Origin: CAVWGP01 sp963754645
GTDB taxonomy: Bacteria; Pseudomonadota; Alphaproteobacteria; Bin65
Assembly: GCA_963754645.1 (NCBI GenBank)
Contig: CAVWGP010000002.1
Location: 124,001-188,000 of the forward strand
DNA length: 64,000 nt
Direction of reading: 5' to 3'
Shown: positions 61,441 through 64,000 of the stretch, in pieces
Position numbering within the stretch: the stretch's first letter is position 1
Layout of the letters: the number at the start of each line of letters is the position of its first letter
Program-made: the position numbers and the translations under genes
Notes under the pieces: model-generated
What the model was told of the DNA's origin: nothing
The model's database searches: none
The model's input: the letters and a program-made list of their open reading frames with translations, nothing else

Positions 61441-63668
61441 CGCCGGCCTCCACGCGCGAGACGCAAGGCATTGCCGACCACCGCGAGCGACGACGTCGAC
61501 ATGGCCAGCGCGGCGAGAAACGGCGTGAGCAACCCGACAATGGCAACAGGCACAGCCACGGCGTTGTAGGCGATGGCGGCTGTAAGATTCTGGCGCACGA
61601 GCCGGCGGGCCGCCGCGGCGGTATCGAGGAGATCGAGGACAGCGGACAGCTCGGCGCCTTGAAATACTGCGTCCGCCGCGGTCTGGCTGATATCGGCCGC
61701 GCTCGCCGGCGACGCCGAAACGTGGGCGGCGGCCAAGGCCGGCGCATCGTTCAGGCCGTCGCCGACCATGAGAACCCGGCGGCCCTGTGCGGCAAGCGCT
61801 TCGAGCAGCCGCGTCTTCTCGCAGGGCAAACAGCGGGCATGCCAGTCATCGATGCCGAGCGCCGCAGCCGTCGCGGCGACGGCCGGCCTCCGGTCGCCGG
61901 ATAGGAGCTTGATCGAATATCCGCGTCGCTTCAGCGTCGCAATCACGGCCGCGGCATCGTCGCGCAGTTCGTCTTCAAACCTTAGCCGCAGCGGCGCGTG
62001 GCCGGGTCGCGCCAGCCAGAGTTCGGGTCCGCTGTCGTCAGCGCCGTCGTTGTCGGGCACGTTGCACCAGGCACGGCTGCCGAGACGAATCCTCCCCTCC
62101 GGCGCATCGACCACGAGGCCCGCGCCGGCCTCTTCGCGCACGCCTTCGATAACCGGCGTCTCGGGCGCCGCGCGCGCCAAGGCGCGCGCCAGCGGGTGGG
62201 TACTGTTCCGCGCCATTCCGGCAGCAATTTGCAGCGAGGTCGCATCGGTCGCGGCTCCGAGCTTGAGCGCGGGCCGGCCTTTTGTCAGCGTCCCCGTCTT
62301 GTCGAACACGATCGTGTCGACCGTTGCCAGACGCTCCAGCGCCGTCGCCGACTTGAGCAGGATGCCGCGCCGCATCAGCCGGCCGCTCGCGATCACCTGC
62401 ACAGCCGGCACGGCCAAGCCGAGCGCGCATGGACAGGTGATGATCAAGACCGCGATCGCGTTCACGAGCGCCGATTGCCACGAGGCACCGGCCCATCCCC
62501 ACCATCCGATGAACGTGAGCAATGCAAGCAAGTGCACGACGGGCGCATAGAGCCGTGAGACGCGGTCGGCGAGCGCCACATAAGCGCTCTTGCGCTGCTC
62601 GGCCTGTTCCATGAGGCGTGCGATCTCCGCCAACAGGGTACCTTCGCCGGCGGCGTTGGCGGTGATGCGCAGCGGCGCGTCGAGATTGATCGCGCCCGCA
62701 AATACATGATCGCCGGGCTTGGCTTCGGCGGGCATGGATTCGCCCGTGACAATGCCGGCATCGATGGCAGACCTTCCGCTCGCCACGACGCCATCGACGC
62801 CGATCCGCTCGCCGGCGGCAACGAGAACGGTCATGCCCGGTTCGACTTCGGCGGCCGCCAGCGGATAAGTGCCGCCGTTAGGGTCAACGATCGAAACCGC
62901 GCGCACGGTTAGCGCCAGCAGCCGTTCCGCCGCCGAGCGCGCGCGCCCACGCGCGCGCAGGTCGAGGTAGCGACCCAGGAGGAGGAAAAAGACCAGCGTG
63001 ATCGCCGAGTCGAAAAAGGCGTGCTCGGCGCCGCGCATGGTCTCATGCAGGCTCATCGCCGCGGTCAGTGTGATACCGACGGCGATGGGCACGTCCATAT
63101 TGAGCGATCGCCGGCGCAGCGCGCCCATTGCCGAGCGCAGGAACGGACGCGCGGCATAAACCAATGCAGGCAGCGCGATCAGCGCCGAGAACCAATGCAA
63201 CATGTCGCGTGTCGCCGGCTCCATGGCCTCGACATGGCCGGCCCAGATTGCGACCGACAGCAGCATGACATTGGCGGCGGCAAAGCCGGCAACGGCCAGC
63301 GCGCGAAGCAATATTCCCTCGGCCGCCAGGTCGGCGGCGCTCAAGCGGGCCGGATCGAACGGGATCAGCTTGAAGCCGAGCGCCGCCACCTTCGCCGCCA
63401 GCGCATCGGCATGCGCGGCGCCGCCGTTCCAGCGCAGCGCCAGGCGCCGAGACGAGAGATTGAGCCTAGCTGCAACGACAGCGGGGTGGGCCTTGAGCGC
63501 ACGTTCGATCTTGGCGACGCAGCCGCCGCAATGAATGCCCTCGACCATGGCTTGCAGCGTCATGCATCCATCCGCTTCGCGCCGGGCAAACGGGGCGATC
63601 GAGTCCGACATGCCGTCTGCATGCGACAAATGCGCCGCCGAGATCGGCGCTGCGACAGCGCCGCTCAT
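61431..63668 (-). CDS. ccoI: Copper-translocating P-type ATPase CcoI/FixI
   Basis: The 745-residue protein has an N-terminal HMA domain (MVEGIHCGGCVAKIERALKAH), about eight membrane helices, and the metal motif IITCPCALGLAVP. The phosphorylation site is VFDKTGTLTKG, and the hinge is MVGDGLNDAPALAAAHVSA. This is the CcoI/FixI type that loads copper to cbb3 cytochrome oxidase. The ATG at 63668 overlaps ccoH by 4 bases. It has an extra N-terminal stretch (about 40 residues) before the HMA domain. Usually controlled by FixK. Confidence 0.93.
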   Translation of the reverse strand: MSGAVAAPISAAHLSHADGMSDSIAPFARREADGCMTLQAMVEGIHCGGCVAKIERALKAHPAVVAARLNLSSRRLALRWNGGAAHADALAAKVAALGFKLIPFDPARLSAADLAAEGILLRALAVAGFAAANVMLLSVAIWAGHVEAMEPATRDMLHWFSALIALPALVYAARPFLRSAMGALRRRSLNMDVPIAVGITLTAAMSLHETMRGAEHAFFDSAITLVFFLLLGRYLDLRARGRARSAAERLLALTVRAVSIVDPNGGTYPLAAAEVEPGMTVLVAAGERIGVDGVVASGRSAIDAGIVTGESMPAEAKPGDHVFAGAINLDAPLRITANAAGEGTLLAEIARLMEQAEQRKSAYVALADRVSRLYAPVVHLLALLTFIGWWGWAGASWQSALVNAIAVLIITCPCALGLAVPAVQVIASGRLMRRGILLKSATALERLATVDTIVFDKTGTLTKGRPALKLGAATDATSLQIAAGMARNSTHPLARALARAAPETPVIEGVREEAGAGLVVDAPEGRIRLGSRAWCNVPDNDGADDSGPELWLARPGHAPLRLRFEDELRDDAAAVIATLKRRGYSIKLLSGDRRPAVAATAAALGIDDWHARCLPCEKTRLLEALAAQGRRVLMVGDGLNDAPALAAAHVSASPASAADISQTAADAVFQGAELSAVLDLLDTAAAARRLVRQNLTAAIAYNAVAVPVAIVGLLTPFLAALAMSTSSLAVVGNALRLARGGRRWK

Positions 63669-64000
63669 TGTGTCGCTCCGACTTGGAAGCGTTCGCGGAT
63701 TTCGGCCAAATCGCCATTGCGCCGGATGCGATAGCGCACCTCCCATTGGCCCGGATGGGGCAAGGCCAGGCTCAGCTGGTGCCGGCCGCGGCCGGCATCC
63801 TCGAAAACAGCGGCGAAATCATGCGCCCTTTCGAGCGGCCGCACGATCTCGGCGGAAACCTGCGCGCCGAGCAATGGCGCTCCATCGCGCTCGGTTGCCA
63901 CGAGATCGATCGACACATATTGCGGCCGGCTACGATCGATGTGCGTCGCGATGCGCCAGCCCAGGCGCCGCTGCGTTTCCGCGAGGCGCAGCGTGTCGTT
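63665..64000 (-). CDS. ccoH: cbb3 oxidase assembly protein CcoH/FixH (3' part)
   Basis: The frame is open to the right edge. It reads NDTLRLAETQRRLGWRIATH, DGAPLLGAQVSAEIVRPLERAHD and HPGQWEVRYRIRRNGDLAEIRERFQV, the C-terminal beta domain of FixH. The N-terminal membrane helix lies outside the window. CcoH helps assemble the CcoP subunit. Neighbouring ccoG should lie further right. The stop overlaps the ccoI start. Confidence 0.88.
   Translation of the reverse strand, partial: NDTLRLAETQRRLGWRIATHIDRSRPQYVSIDLVATERDGAPLLGAQVSAEIVRPLERAHDFAAVFEDAGRGRHQLSLALPHPGQWEVRYRIRRNGDLAEIRERFQVGATQ

Overview
This 64 kb window is GC-rich and carries no rRNA, tRNA or CRISPR genes that I can see. The gene content points to an alphaproteobacterium: a FixK/FNR-type regulator with matching operators, a ccoH-ccoI-ccoS (fixHIS) block, an FeS-type cryptochrome/photolyase with DUF2256 and DUF393 partners, short overlapping operons, and several copies of IS66, IS21, IS3, IS256 and IS1182 elements. 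The genus cannot be fixed from the sequence alone.

Region 1 (1 to 24.1 kb) looks like a low-oxygen and stasis island. It holds an ABC exporter pair with ChaB, a short malic enzyme, and a Crp/Fnr regulator. Next come two divergent 2-oxoacid dehydrogenase gene sets. The minus-strand set starts with an acetyl-CoA synthetase gene and ends with an acyl carrier protein. Neither set has an E3 gene. Further on are an MgtC/DUF4010 membrane protein, a DUF3775 protein, and an operon of site-2 protease, PHP-family DNA polymerase X, archease and RNA ligase RtcB. A plus-strand operon encodes a CBS-BON protein, a universal stress protein, a fusion of archaeal-type methionine adenosyltransferase with protein-isoaspartate methyltransferase, and nicotinate phosphoribosyltransferase. 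Four intergenic sites of the form TTGAT-N4-NTCAA (1167, 9077, 14184, 19189) lie in front of these units. The regulator at 2654-3388 has the E-x-x-S-R recognition helix expected to read them.

Region 2 (24.3 to 28 kb) is a nest of insertion sequences: an IS66 remnant, an IS21 element, and an intact IS3-family element that replaced the middle of istA. Region 3 (28 to 34.4 kb) holds an XRE-cupin regulator, a fasciclin-domain protein, a LOV-like PAS protein without the photoactive cysteine, and a photolyase operon (SDR, DUF393, SDR, DUF2256, FeS-BCP photolyase, DUF4149). Region 4 (34.4 to 38.1 kb) is a graveyard of IS21, IS256, integrase-type and IS66 fragments.

Region 5 (38.1 to 53.3 kb) is a catabolic cluster on the plus strand: an FAD-linked oxidase, a Rieske oxygenase, a branched-chain-type ABC importer (LivKHMGF), hydantoinase/oxoprolinase A and B, a medium-chain reductase, aconitase-family large and small subunits, and a PEP mutase/isocitrate lyase family enzyme. 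Transport, hydrolysis, oxidation, hydration and C-C cleavage together suggest uptake and breakdown of one unidentified organic acid or N-heterocycle.

Region 6 (53.3 to 61.3 kb) has an IS407-group IS3 element with a target duplication, an integrase-type IS split by IS1182, an HNH nuclease with a likely PUA/EVE-like N-terminus, a chimeric ParB/flavoprotein ORF, an iron-sulfur reductase subunit, and a MITE-like element. Region 7 (61.3 to 64 kb) is the cbb3 oxidase maturation block.

Several otherwise complete genes (E2 at 3.7-5.0 kb, livK, the aconitase-like large subunit, and the unknown gene at 58.5 kb) are broken by what look like single small indels. These may be sequencing errors, so they should be checked before the genes are treated as dead.
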